From positions 1,302,001-1,366,000 of the forward strand of contig CM056880.1 of NCBI GenBank assembly GCA_029876055.1: a stretch of 64,000 nucleotides of DNA. The letters are read 5' to 3'. Positions 22,129 through 34,401 of the stretch are shown here, in pieces. Every line of letters begins with the position of its first letter. Position 1 is the stretch's first letter. The notes below the pieces were generated by a model. It saw nothing but the letters and a program-made list of their open reading frames with translations, searched no databases and was not told where the DNA came from. Source of the DNA: Madurella fahalii. Taxonomy: Eukaryota; Ascomycota; Sordariomycetes; Sordariales. The translations under genes and the position numbers were made by a program.

Positions 22129-24126
22129 TGGGAGATGCTGATGACAAAGTGCAGGGATCCAGAGGACGCCACCGACGGTGACAGAACCAGCCCCGTTTGA
22201 CAGTCCGGCAATTTACGTTGGCAGCTGGCAAGAAAATGAGTTGCCTTCACAGGGAACAGATTTTGAGAGCGGCTTGTACTTTGTCTTTGTCCTATGCCGC
22301 AGCGGTTGACGGTGTAATGCACTTGCGGTCATGATTTATGAATAATTTCCAAAGCGTTTATTTTCTCAAAGTCTGAGTTAGCACCGCTGTGTGGTTGGAT
22401 CTCCAATCCCGGCCACCTCTTTTACTCGTTGAATGGAGACCAGCCTCTTTTGCGTTCACTGAGTGACCCACTAATTCCCCTGAAGCACCGCAGCCGCGCC
22501 GGGTTCCGGATGCGGCGCTGAGCTCCATTTCGGAACGGAACGGCAGGGCATGCGGCGTGTCCGACAGGGAATTGCTCCGTCCGCTCCACATCCCAACCTC
22601 GACTCCAAGCTCCTCAGCTCCGCAGTAAGACGGGCGCAACGGCGTACACGTCGCCCGCCTACAAACAACATCGGACTGTTAATCAACGCATTCTTTCCCC
22701 CTGTAAATGCGGCAACTTTGAGTCGTGGGCTCTGGCAGTACCCAAGGGGACGACCGAGCGGATATTGCAACCTGCCAAGGCGTTCAATCCTACTGCGGCG
22801 GATTCCGTAACAGAGACTGAATAGGAGAGAAAGTAGAAAAGGGAAGGAGGAAATGAATTCCGGCTATATGCCATTCTGCTATTACCCTTCTTATCCCTTC
22901 GTTGGAGTTGCTCTCAAGACTGGTCCGAGTTGTGGCTCATACTTTGCTCACTGGTATTTGACACCAGGAGGACCCTTACCGCGGATCTCCTGTCCCTTCC
23001 GGCAGCCTTTTTGGAATACAAACCCGTCTCCCGCGTCCACGTGTACCGATCGTACCGCATTGCCTCTGTCAAAGGAACTTGCCGCCAAGCGGGATCGGGT
23101 GTTTCTCCAGGCGGCCAGGGGTGTTCGCTTGGCGGTGTGCATGAGGTTCCATGCGGGGTCTGAGGGATGTGCAGAAGAAAACAGGGGGCGGCAGCATGAA
23201 CCGTTGTTCCAAGCACGCGACGCACGCAAGCTCGAGATTGGCCAGCGCGATGCCGATGTTGTTGTCATTGTTTTGACCCCAACACCACAGCAAAAAAACG
23301 AATGCCGACGAGAGCCTGATGAGAATTTGGAAGGGCTTTCCGCTGAAACATGGGTTCGATCCAGGATCATCCAGCAAAATCCAAATTTGAAAGGCACGCA
23401 CGTCCCGGACGTACTCTCGGCCCAATGCGGGCCCGAATCGACAAAGTCGACCAGTTGACCAGCCAGTTGACCAGGCAGTTGACCAGGCAGTTGACCAACC
23501 CAGCCCAGACTGCCTATTTGCTTTTTTCCCTCTGGGGGCTGCAGGGCGAAAGGGGCGGGTGCCTCTGCTCTGCTGGGGCTGCAGGGAACGGACCACACTG
23601 AGCGCCAGGCTAACGCACCTCGGCTGCTCGGCCTGCAGAAGCTTCAAACGCAATCCAAGCCCGGCGTTGCCAAAACGCATTCCTTCTGCTCTCGCTGCCC
23701 AAACCAGTTCCAGAATACTTTTCTGGTTGTTATCGCAAAGCCTGCCCCCAGCGTGCTGCTACGACATATATCCCAGATCCAACAGAATCTTGGGGGCCGG
23801 GACGAGATTGGCCCTGCTCCACTGATGTTCCAGTGTGGGGTTCGGAAGTGGCCCAAATTAAATTCGCTATCCTTGCATCCAATCCCAGAGAGCAGCGGCA
23901 CAGGTTCCCCCAAACGGAACCCAGACGCACACTCTTTACACGTTACGCGCTCGGCTCAGCGCATTCAATTACCTTTTCCGACAAGTGCTGTGTGCGTGTG
24001 TGTTGTGCACGCTGCCGAGATTGGTCCTGGCTGCGCCTTGTGGATGGCGTCGAGGCGGCTGCTGTGTGTGTCACCCGCCAGTTTCTTTTCACAATCCCGG
24101 CCAGGAGAGGTGGCCGAGGGCCGATC
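22129..24126. other. Intergenic region upstream of the Sec7 gene
   Basis: Two kilobases without a supported gene. The frame of the Sec7 protein is open upstream to 23833, but the reading there (Cys- and Trp-rich, many non-ATG codons) looks like 5' UTR. A 12-bp tandem repeat is listed separately. Confidence 0.4.
23452..23499 (+). repeat. 12-bp tandem repeat, four copies
   Basis: The unit CAGTTGACCAGG (last two bases variable: GC, GG, GG, AC) occurs four times without gaps, about 630 nt upstream of the Sec7 protein start. The second half of each unit contains TTGACC, a W-box-like core; this is probably coincidental. Confidence 0.8.
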
Positions 24127-27100
24127 ATGCTCGCACCAGACACAGCGACTCGCCGAGACGGCAGGCGTAAGCCCGATCTGAACATCGATACTTCGCCGTC
24201 GCCGCCGCGAAGGACTCGGGATCGGGACAGAGACAGGGAACGGGAACGGGAACGGGACCTCATCCCGCAGACACCCACCGGCCGCCCGCCTACTACGCCG
24301 TCCAAAGACAGTGTCTCTCCTGCGGGGGCAGCGCTAAGGCTGCCCGAGGGCGCAGCGGACCACACGGCCGACATTGAGACTTTTCTCGAAAGCCTCACCC
24401 CCGTCGACATCCCGATTGACATGTCCCGTCCCGAACACGAACACCACGAGCACCACGAGCACCACGACCATTACGACCGTCCAGAGCCTCGGCGTCGCAA
24501 CCCCCGCGACTCGCATGACCTTTCCCTCTCGCCCCGTCAAGTCACGCGGGACTCGCTCGTAACGAACATGCTGTTGTCGCTCGATCAGCTATCAATGGGC
24601 CAAATAAGCACGTCGTTTGGAGGATCGAGGACAGCGTACGACGAGCCCGCCATCTATCCGCCCTTCGCAACCGACGAGGCACGGGCAATGACATTCAATT
24701 CGAGATCAGGCCGCGGCAACGGCCACGGGTACTCGTACAGCTCCGACTTTGAAGGCACTGACATCTCCTCACGAGGACGCCGTAGCAACAGCAGCTCGGG
24801 ATTTCAGCCGGGTCTGGGTCGGATCAACAGCATGCGCGAGACTTCCCAACGGAGCCCCGGGAGGGCACTGCATTCGAGAGGCGGCAAGGGAAGCAAAAGT
24901 GGCAGCACGAGCAGTGTTGACGCAGGAGGATACGCACAGGTGCTGGGTAGCCAGCGCTGGGCCAGGGGGTTTGGCAGGAGGTCGTCGAGCTTTGACGGCG
25001 AGGCCCGTCCACCGGCCGGTCCGTGGCACGTCGAATTCTCCAGCTCCTTCTTCAACGACGGATATGAGGCCGCCCCGACGCCGAACGTACCGGGTGGGCC
25101 CCGGAAGCTCACAACTGTGCCATCGTTGCCCGTCCTGCCGCCCCCCGAACTCAGGACTGAGCCGAAATCGCCGGCGCGGGGCCCCGGTGTCGAACGTCGG
25201 CGGAGCACCCGATCTTCAAGGAGTGCAACAGTCGGGCGTAAGTCCGAGTCAAAGCTCAACACGGCCCGTGATGCGCCGCCGCTTCCGGCCCTCGAGCTCG
25301 ACTCGGCTCCTGCGCCTCACATTGGGTACGAGAAGACCAAGGATGCTGGCCTCGCACCGCCGTCTGCCGCTCCCCTAGCGAAAGAAAAGCCCGGTTTCTT
25401 CCGGAGAATGTTTGGCTCGTCCAAGTCGACCATCTCAAACGGCTCACCGTCCCTGCAGGTATCGGCGCCGGTCGATTCGCCCTTGGGCAAGCCGGCCTCC
25501 GCGTTGCAACCCAAGTCCGCACCGCCATCCCGCGAATCACCTCAATCAACCACACATACACTGCAGAAAAAGACGTCGTCCTTCTTCCGGAGGCGGAAGC
25601 ACTCAGTCACGGACTCGGAGGCCCCTCCGATGCCAAACATGCCAGTAGCGCCGGCGGTCAAGCTTCCTTTGGACCGGGTCGAAGCGCGTTCTGGGAAGCC
25701 GGAACCTAGTCCTATCACCAGCCTTCGGCGGGCAATGGATCCTTTCTTGCAGGGAAGCCCATCCTCTACCGCTACCCAGACACCTGTCGATACCGTGTTG
25801 CCATCGATCGAGACGCCGGAAGATTCTTTGCATCATGGCGACCACTCGCAACGCGAGGGTGAAGAAGAATGCGGCCCTACTACCAGAGGTTTCTCGCCAG
25901 ATTACGACCCCAGCCCCCAAGCCGTCATTCGCAAAGTCGACCCCGAGCCCGCCGGTGATGCCGAAATTCGACCCATAGCGACGCCAAACCGTCAACCGCC
26001 AGAGTTCCTGGTGGAATCCCCACCCAAGTCGTTCCTCCGGGATAACAGTGACAGCGAGGACAGCCCGGTGCGGCAGCGCAAAGCACCTCGTTCCGAATCC
26101 CGAGAGAAGAACCTCAGGCCGACACCCGAGCCAGATGGGAGGACAAGGTCACCATCGCCAGTCGTGTCCAAGTCGAAGAGCGTTCCGAACCTTAACAAGG
26201 CGGCGCGCCAAGACGCGAAGCAGTCGGCGTCCGGCCGGAATGATCGTAGGGATTCCGGTGCACTTGGCTTGGAGCCAACCGTCGAGACCATGTACAAACC
26301 TACCTTGCCGAGCTTGAGGATCGACAGCGCAGAGCCGAGCCCCAAGGGTATGGGGACGGGCGAGTCCATCAACCTGTCGGCCAAATCCATCGACGAACCG
26401 GAAATTGTCGTGGGCGACCCGACGGAAGATGATCGCCAGAAGGCGCAGAAAATCTTTGAAGGAAGCGAAGACTACATCGCAAAGGATAAGGCAGCTGCCT
26501 GGATGGGTGAAGAGGGCATCGTGCGGCAGCGGACGCTGCGTGCGTACATGGATCTCTACGATTTTGAGAATCAGAGTATCGTCGCTAGCCTGCGGCAGGT
26601 GTGTCAGCGGCTACTGCTCCGAGCCGAGACTCAGCAGGTCGACCGGATCTTGGTGGCCTTTGCGAAGCGGTGGTGTGAATGCAACCCGAACCACGGTTTC
26701 AAGACATCGGGTAGGTTTACCAGCATTTCAAGATTTCCCAGCTGCTAACCTTCTGTCAGACATCATTCACACCATCTGCTACTCGATTATCCTCCTCAAC
26801 ACCGATCTCCACGTAGCCGACATCGAGCACAGGATGACCAGGAGCCAGTTCATCAAGAACACCATGACGACCATCAGGCAGACCCTCCAGGAGTCGGCAC
26901 CTGAAGCGTTTGAGCGGCCAAGCATCCTCCCGGGCAAGGGCGGTCTGGCCCTTGAAAGCGACCCGCGCACCTCGGAAGAGCATGACAAGCATCGCAGCTT
27001 CCGAGCCTCGTTCAAGCCGCCCCCTAGGCCGGGGTCGGCTCTGGGCATCATTTCCGACCAGGCCGCGGGGGAAAGCTGTGGCCCTCTTGTCAAGGCTCCA

Positions 27101-29014
27101 TTCGATGGGACCCTGCGTGCCTGGGAGTCGCAGGTAGAAATCGTTCTGAAGGACGTTTACGCATCCATCCGCGACGACCGCTTGCCACTCTTTGGCGCGG
27201 AGACCAGCCCAATGACGCCGAGCAGCCTCTCGGTCATGGGCATGCTCAAGCGGTCGCCGAGCGTGCTGAGTAAAGCGCCCTCGGAGGGCGTCGCGTCGAC
27301 CCGGGGTAGGATCTCCGAGGCGGCCAAGGCAAATTCGTCGAGATGGAACTCCAAGAGCCGCTCGCGACCGAGAGGCTTCGGCACTGGCTTCTCGTCTAGC
27401 AGGACTAGCTTTGAAGACGGCAACTCGGTCTGGAGCCCGACGGATTCCTCGGCTACGTGGAGCAAGGTGTCGCTCGGCCGCACCCACACGTCCATGTCGA
27501 TGGATTCGTTTGGCTCGTCTTACCCCCGCGGCGACTTCCAGCAGTCGATCGGTTTCGCCAACGCGCTCAGCCAGGCCATCATCCGCGAGGACAGCGCGCT
27601 CGAGGCGCTCAAGGACGAGATCAAGAGCGAGCAGCTGCTGGATGACGAGTCCCTCGAGCTCGCCGGCCCGCCATGGGTCAAGGAAGGCATCGTCACGCAC
27701 AAGCACCATCTCGACGGGATCGACAAGAAGGCCAAGGACCGCAATTGGAGCGAAGTCTTTGCCGTCATCCAGAAGGGCCAGCTGAGCCTGTTTTCGTTTT
27801 CTCCGAACAAATCCCTCCGCAACAAGAACCGCCGCGGCTTGGGCAACAGCGGGACTCTGCCCAAGGGGGCCGTCGTAGGCGGAGGCAACTGGCAAGACAA
27901 CGCCACCAACCTCGGCACCTTCTCTCTCCGTCAGACCCTCGCTTCTGCCCTCCCTCCACCAGGCTACTCCCGGTCCCGGCCGCACGTCTGGGCTCTCTCG
28001 CTCCCCACCGGCGCGGTCCACCTCTTCCAGGTGGGCACGCCGGAGATCTCGAGGGAATTCGTCAGCACGGCCAACTACTGGAGCGCCCGCCTCAGCACGC
28101 ACCCTCTCGTGGGCGGCATCTCCAACATCGAGTACGGCTGGAGCGAAGCCATCATCAACAATGCGCTCGTCTCGGCCATCAGCGACAGCACGACCAACAT
28201 TGCCGCGGCCGCTGCCTCGACCGCGACCGCCACTGGCCGCCGCGGTAGCGGCAGCACAAAGGGCCACTCCCGCCCTGGCAGCGCCGCCAACGCGGCGGCC
28301 ATCGCGTCGGCGATCGCAGGCGGAGGCGGCGGGCGCTCCTCCATGCAGTCCGGGCGGTCGATGCGCTCGGCGTCGTTCGACTTTGTCCGGCCCGGGTCCG
28401 GGTCAAGCGGCGTCCTCGGCATGGCGACGCTCCCGCGGCCGACCCACCCTCCGCACCCCCACCACTACCTGGGCAAGCTCCCCGGCGACCGGATCCACAT
28501 CACGGACTGGTCGCCGCCGACGCAGTCGATGCGGCCCAGCACGCTGCCAGAGCGCGAGCAGCTCGAGTACCTGCTGGCGTACGTGCGGTCGATCGAGGCG
28601 GAGCTGCAGGCGCACAACGCGCTCCGCAGCCCCATGCTGCTCGCCTTCTCGCCGCGCAGCGGCAACGCCGCCCGCGCCATGGCCAACTGGGAGCGCAAGA
28701 GCGAGTACCTGCTGCGCGAGATTGTCAAGTTCCGCACCTACGTCGACTGCCTGCAGCAGGCGGACCAGAGGCGCGGCGAGATCTACCGCGAGCGCGAGAC
28801 GGCGCGGCGCGCGGCGAGGGGGGAGGACGTCGAGGACGTAGGCGACGACGAGTTCAGCCATCCTGCTGTTTCCGTTTCGGTTTCCGCCCCCGCTTTGGAG
28901 GGCCATTTGGAGGGGTTGGCCGTCGGTGGTGGTAGTGGTGGTGGTGGTGGTGGTGGTCGTGAGCGGAGGGAGGAATTAGGGAAAGAGGTGAGGGTTGAGG
29001 CGGCGGTGAGTTGA
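24127..29014 (+). CDS. Sec7-PH domain ARF guanine nucleotide exchange factor (Syt1-like)
   Basis: Predicted 1,612 aa; exons 24127-26710 and 26760-29014. The single phase-1 intron lies inside the Sec7 domain, and splicing gives FKTSDIIHTICYSIILLNTDLH, a diagnostic Sec7 motif. The Sec7 domain spans about residues 755-930. The catalytic glutamic finger is Glu834 in RAETQQVDR. A PH domain follows at about 1160-1325 (WVKEGIVTHKHHLDG to YWSARLSTHP). The N-terminal 750 residues are disordered, with an Arg-Asp/Arg-Glu run, a His-rich EHHEHHEHHDHYDR patch and many Ser/Pro sites. Sec7-PH proteins load GTP on ARF/ARL GTPases at Golgi or endosomal membranes; this layout resembles yeast Syt1, an Arl1 exchange factor. 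The ATG at 24127 was chosen as the first Met before recognisable protein-like sequence. The C-terminus ends in a Gly/Ser run, which may be poorly conserved. Confidence 0.9.
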
Positions 29015-29563
29015 GAGGAAGTACTGTACAAGTAAGATTGAGGGTGGCGGATTGTGTCTGGATAGGATGAAGAGGGGGTTGGTCTTGGTTGTGTCTGGGT
29101 AAGATGAAAGAGGTATGAATAATCACTGATGGATCGATGGATGGGTGAGTGTGAGCATTTGGTTTCAGGGCAATACATCGCTCACCACTGTGGTACTACG
29201 TACTAGGCAGTATTTTTCTTTCTTTTTCTTCTATTGTTTATGTTCTTGTTCAAGGAGCATTCTAGGCCTTGGATGAAACAGAGCACGCGGTTGAGGATAA
29301 TGGCTGTTTGGTTTCCATTGCGTTGGTTCTCGTCTGCTGCCTTTCTTTTTCATTCAGTCAGTCACGGCAAAGCGTGGGATTACCTGACAGCAAGCACGGC
29401 ACAGCGGTACGACTTGAGTGGTGCATCGTCATGGGGCGTTCGCTTATATTTCATATGATTCGCTTCTAGCGGTTGACTAGCGATATACGTGTAATATACA
29501 ACCTTCTAATCTTGATGAGGAAGCTGGGGGGGTTGGCCTTCCTTGGATTATGCAGCTTGCTGT
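29015..29563. other. Convergent 3' spacer
   Basis: Spacer between the tails of two converging genes. It contains GT-rich and T-rich stretches and no coding signal. Confidence 0.5.
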
Positions 29564-31259
29564 CTAGACAAGCCAGGCGGGTCCACGTCCGTACGACGCG
29601 TTTATCAACTGCTCCATCACCGCTTCTGATCCCATGGCTTCGGTCCTCGCCACCATCTTCTTGTACGTCTTGGCAATGATTCTGCAGACCCCCCAGATGC
29701 GTCTCCTGTTCGCTACGCCCATCATCGACCCTGTCATGCCCGCCCGCAGCTGGGTCAGCCCGTCCAGCGCGCAGAGCAGACCCTTCACATCCACCCCCTT
29801 CATCAACTCGTCGTCCCTCAGCAGCGGCACCACCTCCTCCAGCCACGGCATGCTCACGCGCCAGATGCGGTGTCGCCAGAAGCGGTCGTTGCCGCGCAGC
29901 GCGCAGTGGACCACCCAGGAGGCGCTGCACAGGGACAGCAGGCTCTTGTCGTCGAGGAAATGGGAGATCCTGTAGATCATGTCGTAGGGGAGGCGGCCGA
30001 ACGGGTCGGCCCCGACCTTGGGGGAGAGGTCGGCGGTGAGGAAGGACCGGGCGTAGCCACCGCTCCGGGCGACGTGGGCGCGCAGGAAGGCCGTGACGGG
30101 ATTGCTGGCGGGATCGTCGGGATCGTCGGAATCGTTGGGCTTGTCGGGCTTGTCCGGGCCGTCGGGCCAGGAGACGCCCGGGTACGCCACCAGGCACTCG
30201 TGCCCGCGCCGCGACTCCCACCATTGCTGCGCGTCGGCGAGGACCAGGTCGCCGTAGCTGATGGGCAGGTTCGCGAAGCACGCCTCGCCCATCAGCCGCA
30301 GGGCGAAGTACAGCGCGTCTTTGTCGAGGCCCCGCGGGCTGTTGCTATTGTTGTTATTGCGGTTGCTGTTGCTGCTGCGGTTGTGGCCGCGGAGCAGCTG
30401 CTTGAGCGGGACGCGCCGGCCTACGACGTACAGCGTGAACAGCTCGAGGCAGGCGGCGTGCAGCGGGAAGCCGTAGTCCTCCTCGGAATGGCTGTAGCAG
30501 TCTACAATCCTCGGCTTTCTCCCTGGGTAGTTGGGGTCGCGCACTGCGCGGGGCCCTGGCCGGATGTGCATATTGCCGTGCATGGTAGCGCGACCGGGGG
30601 CGAGGAAGGTCCTGAGTCTCTTTGTGAGTACTTGTAACTGCCACTCGGCAAAGAGAGAAAGGGGGGGTGGGGGAATACTTTGATGGGCCTGCTGCATCTT
30701 TGTTGTAGCAGAGGCCGTACATGGCCGAGGTCCATCGGGTGTCCTGCCGGCGGATGACGTCCGGGTTGTACCTGAACTCGAGGTCTGGGTCCTCGGTGGA
30801 CAAGTCACTGTCGTTGCCGTCGCCCAGGGTCTCGTCGTTAGCCTCGCCACGGTCCTCGCCATCGGTAGCTGAGAGGAGACTATCGGCAAGAGATAACTGG
30901 TTGTCGTCTTCGGCTTGTTCCGACACGGAGGATATGTCCCAGTCGACCGGTCCATCTTCAAACTCATCGCTATCGGTGTCACTGTCGGAAAGAGCGATAG
31001 GATCGTGGACGCTCACTGAATCGCTTTGCTCTCCATCTGACAGGTCGCTATCTAGGTTCTCATGGTCGTCGTCGGACTCCTCGGAGTTTGCCTCGCTCTG
31101 GTCGTCCTCGCCCGGCACTTGCTCATCTTCCCTGTCGCTTTCATCCGGTTCCTGGCTATTGGCCTCAGCGTGCGGGTGCGCTTGCCGGCGGGCTCTTTTG
31201 AATTGAAGGCCATAGAAGGGGCCCCCGCAGATAGCACAGTACGAGTCCCAGGTTCCCAT
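29564..31259 (-). CDS. Fungal F-box family protein with N-terminal Cys motif and acidic region
   Basis: Predicted 542 aa; exons 30679-31259 and 29564-30611, where the 67-nt intron is the least certain point. It opens MGTWDSYCAICGGPF, the Cys motif found at the start of many fungal F-box proteins. About 130 residues dominated by Asp, Glu and Ser follow. A conserved region (VDCYSHSEEDYGFPLHAACL) leads to the F-box at about residues 390-430 (FGRLPYDMIYRISHFLDDKS). F-box proteins are substrate adaptors of SCF ubiquitin ligases that bind Skp1; no substrate can be inferred. The frame is open upstream to 31367, but the internal Met directly before the Cys motif fits relatives best. Poly-Asn/Ser and PDKPDKPNDSDDPDDP inserts are low complexity. 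Confidence 0.8.
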
Positions 31260-32212
31260 CTCGTCAAAGCCAACGGGACACCCGGATATGTGGTATGTGG
31301 TATGCGAGTGAACTGGGTGTGTAACGAATGATCGCAGTGGTGTATGGACAATTCCAGAAGGATGCAATCAATTAATGATGGGAGGAGGTGGTTGCCTGGA
31401 TCAGCCGCAGGTTGCGCATCGACGTGGCTTGGACAAGAGCCTCTGGATGCCTCCTAGGTCGCTGCAAAGGTGATTGGCCGCAGCGGTAGTTGGGCAGATC
31501 TTACCTGCAAATCATACTAGGCTACAATGGGCAAGCCTGGGAAAGTAGGGGAACCTACATGAATTACAGAAAATGTGAATGAAAATGAAAAATGCAGAAC
31601 AAGCAAGAAAGATAATACAAGATAGGGAAGGACCAAAGTTGAATACCCCGTGGGAGAAACCTGCATAAGTAGTTCCCCAGGTTCTTTGTCAGCGGCGCTC
31701 AGCACCTTCTTAGCTTTGCCCAATATATGAAAGCGACATTACTTCTCTGTGGCCAGTTGGTGGGAATCAATGTTTCGGGTGAGGATGCTGAATTTCTTCA
31801 AGTAAAGAGTTTGGGAGAGATGATTAATTAAATATAACTCAAGCAGGGCCCCTTCCATTGCACTCGCGATGAGGCCTTGCTTCAAACGTCGCCCTTCTCT
31901 CACCATTCTCATCTCATAATTGGCCCTCACTTGATTCATGAGATCACTAACAATTCAAACACTGGTGGTGAGAACCCAGTTCTATAATTACCTAATTAAT
32001 GCAGCATCCGTCAGCGGAGCGAGACCAAACCATGAACCTTACCTTATATGTCCCTAACTCCCCGAATAAGGTACCTTAATCATCACGACACTATCCGCCG
32101 TCCAAAAACCAAGGTCCTAATTCAAAAATTCAAGGTAAGCAGCCCAGCACCCTCCAGAAAAATACCAAACTTACCTTCTTGACGACAACAACAAAGACAA
32201 ACAGCACACACT
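31260..32212. other. AT-rich intergenic region
   Basis: About 950 nt, AT-rich after 31,500, with stops in all frames. It must contain the F-box gene promoter and the 3' end of the next minus-strand gene. No other feature seen. Confidence 0.45.
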
Positions 32213-33961
32213 TCACTCCATACTCAACAAGCACCCGTACCACCAGCCCCCGCTCTCGTCGCCGCCGCGGTCGGCGGTCCCGAAGAAGAAATCGCCGACC
32301 TGCCGCGCCGCCGCGCCCGTGGGGTCGTGGGGGAGCCAGTTGGCCAGGCGCGCCTGGCCCAGCGCGGCGGCGTCGTACTTGTACGCCCCGGCGTCGTAGC
32401 CCGTGTTGGTGTGGCCCTCGTAGCGCGGGTACCGCGTGATGCCGTCGGCCCGCCCCCGCTCGCACGGCTGGCACGCCCCGCCCTGGCCCCGCAGGTACGG
32501 GTCCCCCCGCGTGCACCCGTCCTGCGCCGCCACGTCCACGCCCTGCTCCTCCAGCAGCCAGTCCAGCGAGCCGAAGTGGTCGGCGGCTTTGCCGAAGGCC
32601 GGGAACCCCCGGTCGTGCGCCCGCCCGCAGCGGCAGGTGTAGGTGTCGATTTCGGCGTCGGCGTCGGCGTCCGCGTCGGCGTCCGCGTCAGCGTCGATGT
32701 CGGTGTTGGTGTTGGTGGGGGAGGATGGGAAGGACGTTGAAGATGGAGATCGGGGCAGCGGCCCGGGGGATGGTGAGTCCGCCCGCGTATGCGCAGAGCT
32801 CGCAGGTGAGGACTCGCGTCCCTGCGATCTGTCCACCGAAGAAATGTCAGAGTCCTCGTCGGGTTCGGGTGTCGCAGGGGGGGTGTGTGGCATTCTGCCT
32901 ACTGGAACGCGGTCTGGGCTCCTATCGTCTCCAGGTTTGGGGGAGTCCCTGCCCGGCGACTGGCCCACCGAGAAGTTTTCCAAGTCCCCAGCGCGGTCTG
33001 GTGTCGGGGGTCTGCGCCAGACCCTGCGTATAAGCTGGCGTATCAAGGGGTTGACAGAATCCGCCGACCGGCCAAGGGTAATGGGCTGGCTCCGGGTTGT
33101 TGATGATTTTTCACCCACCGGAGAGCCGTTGGAGCGCCCGGGGAAGCGAGGTCGTGGTGACGGCGTACGTGGTGTCCCGCTTATTGGAGGGCGGTAATTG
33201 CGATCAGGGGTGCAAGGTGGGGAGGAGGTCGCAGTTGCTGGTGGGCTAGGCTTTGGCACCAAGATCCCAAAGTTGATGACGGCGGCCGCTTCCCCAGGGT
33301 ACCGGGGGTCATTCAAGGCCGATGGCTGTTTGGGCGGGAGAGGTTCTGGGGGGCCAGCGGCTTGGTAGAGTTCGAACCGCGCCGTGTCATGTTGCAGGGC
33401 CGACAGCTCTATCGCACTGAGCCTCCGCCACGCATCCTTAAGCCGCTCCGTCTCGGCATCATATCTCTGCTGCTGGCGGGCCAGCCGCTCACGACAGAAG
33501 TCTTCGTCTTCTTCCCGCGCCCGCTTTCTCGATCCCTGGCAAGAGCCCTCGTCTTTGAAGCGCTGGAGTACGTGGACGTTCTTATTCCTCCGCATGGCAC
33601 TGTACGGATTCCACTTGGGATTCATCAGCCGCTCCCTCGTGTTTCGGAGCGCCTCCGGAGGAAGATAGATGCGCGATTCCATCATGTGGCGGTAGCATGG
33701 GAACGGTAACACACGGAAGTTATCGCTGATGGGGGGGCTAAGGTTGTGGCGGAAGCCGTACTTGTAGTGTTCCATTTTCTTCCGCAAGGGCTGGTAGTAG
33801 ACATAACACCCCTGGAATGAGGGGACGCGGGTGGTCTGCTGATTCCCCTGTGAAATGACTCGGTCAGGGCAGCCGCACAGGTAGAATTGGTAGAAGTAAT
33901 GGCATGTGCAGACTGGGCGGTCCCAGAGAAAGGGCGCCGTTTTGCGTGGAAATACGGCCAT
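32213..33961 (-). CDS. Hypothetical protein with N- and C-terminal Cys/His motifs and long disordered centre
   Basis: Predicted 582 aa in one exon from the ATG at 33961; the frame is open further upstream without an ATG. The N-terminus has closely spaced Cys/His residues (RPVCTCHYFYQFYLCGCPDR, then QGC), which could bind a metal. Residues 150-200 are charged and helical (KRAREEDEDF). The middle is Pro/Ser/Arg-rich with many SP/TP sites. A (Asp-Ala)n run precedes a second Cys cluster (TCRCGRAHD, later GCTRG and CQPCERG). The C-terminal part is Gly/Tyr-rich (YEGHTNTGYDAGAY). I do not recognise the family. The long uninterrupted frame, biased composition and ordered termini support a real gene. 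A missed 5' exon is possible. Confidence 0.65.
   Translation of the reverse strand: MAVFPRKTAPFLWDRPVCTCHYFYQFYLCGCPDRVISQGNQQTTRVPSFQGCYVYYQPLRKKMEHYKYGFRHNLSPPISDNFRVLPFPCYRHMMESRIYLPPEALRNTRERLMNPKWNPYSAMRRNKNVHVLQRFKDEGSCQGSRKRAREEDEDFCRERLARQQQRYDAETERLKDAWRRLSAIELSALQHDTARFELYQAAGPPEPLPPKQPSALNDPRYPGEAAAVINFGILVPKPSPPATATSSPPCTPDRNYRPPISGTPRTPSPRPRFPGRSNGSPVGEKSSTTRSQPITLGRSADSVNPLIRQLIRRVWRRPPTPDRAGDLENFSVGQSPGRDSPKPGDDRSPDRVPVGRMPHTPPATPEPDEDSDISSVDRSQGRESSPASSAHTRADSPSPGPLPRSPSSTSFPSSPTNTNTDIDADADADADADADAEIDTYTCRCGRAHDRGFPAFGKAADHFGSLDWLLEEQGVDVAAQDGCTRGDPYLRGQGGACQPCERGRADGITRYPRYEGHTNTGYDAGAYKYDAAALGQARLANWLPHDPTGAAARQVGDFFFGTADRGGDESGGWWYGCLLSME
32652..32696 (-). repeat. Asp-Ala coding microsatellite
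   Basis: A GTCGGC/GTCCGC-type hexamer repeat encodes about seven alternating Asp-Ala pairs on the minus strand, just before the second Cys cluster of the hypothetical protein. It is probably variable in length between strains. Confidence 0.8.
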
Positions 33962-34401
33962 CTCGAACGTCTTTCGAACTGGAGCGTCGTTTGGGTCTCG
34001 GCGTATCAATTAGGTATTTGCTCGTATTAGCCGGTGATATATGACATCGAGTGTGGGATTTCGCGTGATGGAATAGGAGAACCTACCTGGGATTGCTTCG
34101 TTGCATTTGCAGCTGTTAGAACGATGGTCGACATGTGCAGTCAAAATTGGGCGAAAGTAGACAATACGCACTACGATCAGCTTGGAGGGCGGGGTTTAAA
34201 AGGGATTAAGCGCGCTGACGCCGTCGTGGAAGACAAGAATGAATGAAATGTTGTGAACAATCGATGGTCTCCAGTTCCGTGTTCCGAGATAAAGAACTCC
34301 AGCGCCACCCTTCCAGCTTGACCTCTAATTTAAGCAACAATAGGACAAAGAACACGACCAGCTTCCTAGTTTAACGAGCATTATCTTCCGTGGGCACCCT
34401 G
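33962..34401. other. Intergenic region
   Basis: Promoter side of the hypothetical gene and 3' side of the dehydrogenase gene. No coding signal beyond short chance frames. Confidence 0.45.

Noticed and set aside
23345..23365. GGTTCGATCC, resembling a tRNA B box
   Set aside because: The flanking bases do not form a five-pair T stem and no A box or acceptor stem lies at the right distance.
26756..28267. 503-codon minus-strand open frame inside the Sec7 gene
   Set aside because: Exact antisense of conserved Sec7/PH coding sequence; long only because of strong GC3 bias.
29870..30637. 255-codon plus-strand open frame (Val/Ala/Glu-rich)
   Set aside because: Antisense shadow of the F-box protein exon, which carries recognisable motifs on the other strand.
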